Shown: one piece after another, positions 5,885 to 6,568 of the stretch
Layout of the letters: each line of letters starts with the position of its first letter
Numbering within the stretch: the stretch's first letter is position 1
Assembly (NCBI GenBank): GCA_934621665.1
Contig: CAKTUT010000098.1
Span: 1-6,568, forward strand
Reading direction: 5' to 3'
Source: an uncultured Oscillospiraceae bacterium
GTDB lineage: Bacteria > Bacillota > Clostridia > Oscillospirales > Oscillospiraceae
DNA: 6,568 nt
Made by a program: the position numbers and the translations under genes
The notes under the pieces: model-generated
Databases searched by the model: none
What the model saw: the letters and a program-made list of their open reading frames with translations, nothing else
Told to the model about the DNA's origin: nothing

Positions 5885-5973
5885 GCAGTGGGCAGATGTA
5901 CACCCGCAAGAGGTAAGCCGCATCCGTGGCGCTCCTTACGCCGCTGACAGCTGCGCTCGCCATCTGCCCCTGC
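5885..5973 (+). other. Long-range helix in the brnQ leader, downstream of the T-box
   Basis: GCAG (5885-5888) and GGGCAGATG (5890-5898) pair with CATCTGCCC (5961-5969) and CTGC (5970-5973), giving 13 bp with only T5889 bulged, around a 62-nt interior. A smaller stem GTAAG/CTTAC (5913-5917, 5935-5939) sits inside. The structure lies between the T-box terminator and the brnQ ribosome site. It may be a second control element, an RNA-stability element or an inserted small repeat. No gene is seen in 5829-6010. Confidence 0.45.
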
Positions 5974-6029
5974 AAATATGGATCAATCATATGACAATAA
6001 AAATTAAACTGGCAAGGAGAACAAAAACG

Positions 6030-6568
6030 ATGAAATTGAGCAAAGGTAACATGTTGACGATCAGCTTTATGCTGTTTTCCCTGTTTTTCGGCGCGGGAAA
6101 CCTGATTTTTCCGCCGTTTCTGGGTCAAAACGCAGGCAGCCACACCGTTCCGGCCATGATTGGCTTTCTGGCCACGGCGGTGATTCTGCCGGTGCTGGGC
6201 GTGGTCGTCGTCGCACGCTTTGACGGTCTTGACAAGCTCGGCCAGCAGGTCGGGCCGCGCTTTGCGCTGGTGTTCACGGTGCTCATTTACCTGTCCATCG
6301 GCCCGGGGCTTGGAATTCCGCGCGCGGCGAGCGTACCGTTTGAGATGGCCGTTGCGCCGTATCTGCCCGAGGGTGCAGGCACGGGGCTGTGGATGCTTGT
6401 CTATTCGCTTGTATTTTTCGCGGTAGCGCTGTGGCTCTGCCTGACGCCGGGCAAGCTTGTAAACCGCATCGGTCACTTTCTGACGCCAAGTCTGCTGCTT
6501 CTGCTGGTATTCCTGTTCGTCAGCTTCCTGTTCCGCGGGCAGGTTTCGGTCTCCGCGCCGCAGCGCGC
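6030..6568 (+). CDS. brnQ: Branched-chain amino acid carrier BrnQ, 5' part
   Basis: The first 179 codons of a sodium- or proton-coupled permease for leucine, isoleucine and valine (LIVCS family) that sits in the cytoplasmic membrane. Residues 13-32 contain LFSLFFGAGNLIFPPFLG, the family's hallmark first segment, followed by MIGFLATAVILPVLGVVVVARFDG. Residues from about 81 include YLSIGPGLGIPRAASVPFEMAVAPYL, also characteristic. At least four hydrophobic segments are visible. The family is usually about 430-450 residues, so more than half lies beyond the right edge. The ATG at 6030 follows AAGGAGA (6014-6020) by 9 nt. It is controlled by the upstream T-box leader and its promoter at 5512-5540. 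No stop or frameshift is seen in the visible part. Confidence 0.95.
   Translation, partial: MKLSKGNMLTISFMLFSLFFGAGNLIFPPFLGQNAGSHTVPAMIGFLATAVILPVLGVVVVARFDGLDKLGQQVGPRFALVFTVLIYLSIGPGLGIPRAASVPFEMAVAPYLPEGAGTGLWMLVYSLVFFAVALWLCLTPGKLVNRIGHFLTPSLLLLLVFLFVSFLFRGQVSVSAPQR

Noticed and set aside
5706..6476. A 256-codon minus-strand frame covering the T-box and brnQ
   Set aside because: It overlaps a highly structured RNA leader and the conserved 5' part of brnQ in antisense, and shows no recognisable domain.
1..6568. CRISPR array, tRNA or rRNA genes, prophage or defence genes
   Set aside because: I saw no regular spaced repeats beyond the two 13-bp copies, no tRNA cloverleaf, and no phage or defence domains in the coding regions.

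Overview
The window looks like chromosomal DNA of a GC-rich Firmicute, most likely a clostridial gut-type bacterium (Oscillospiraceae/Ruminococcaceae-like). This is inferred from strong Shine-Dalgarno sites, sigma-A promoters with 17-bp spacers, a T-box riboswitch, a Gram-positive-type LexA box and the gene families present. The genus cannot be fixed from sequence alone.

Layout. Positions 1-97 are AT-richer than the rest and carry a 13-bp direct repeat. They look like the outer end of an insertion sequence (possibly IS21-like) lying mostly off the left edge. On the minus strand, a promoter at 2223-2251 drives a small lipoprotein gene (1597-2202) followed 33 bp later by an RlmD/RlmCD-type 23S rRNA uracil-5-methyltransferase (211-1563), with a possible terminator at 124-152. 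Divergently, on the plus strand, come a radical SAM protein of the PflX/COG1313 type (2291-3175) and lexA (3257-3835). lexA has its own promoter overlapped by a LexA box and is closed by a strong terminator. An MFS transporter of the MCT/OFA type follows (4026-5234), with a clear promoter.

The 795-bp stretch 5235-6029 has no convincing protein gene but is rich in regulatory structure. It holds a promoter-like sequence overlapped by a second, weaker LexA-box-like palindrome, then four consecutive hairpins (5354-5478) that could be a small RNA or a compound terminator. A near-perfect promoter (5512-5540) follows and drives a complete T-box leader (about 5547-5824), probably read by tRNA-Ile. 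After the T-box terminator comes an unusual 200-nt leader extension closed by a 13-bp long-range helix, and then the start of brnQ, a branched-chain amino acid carrier cut by the right edge.

How the parts work together. The T-box couples brnQ transcription to the charging of a branched-chain tRNA, which fits the transporter. LexA probably represses itself and may also control the promoter at 5287-5315. The other genes are housekeeping or orphan functions with no visible shared pathway. The most novel candidates are the possible SOS-controlled structured transcript at about 5322-5484, the extra leader structure at 5885-5973, and the perfect 16-bp palindrome in the divergent promoter region at 2261-2276. 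None can be proven from sequence alone.
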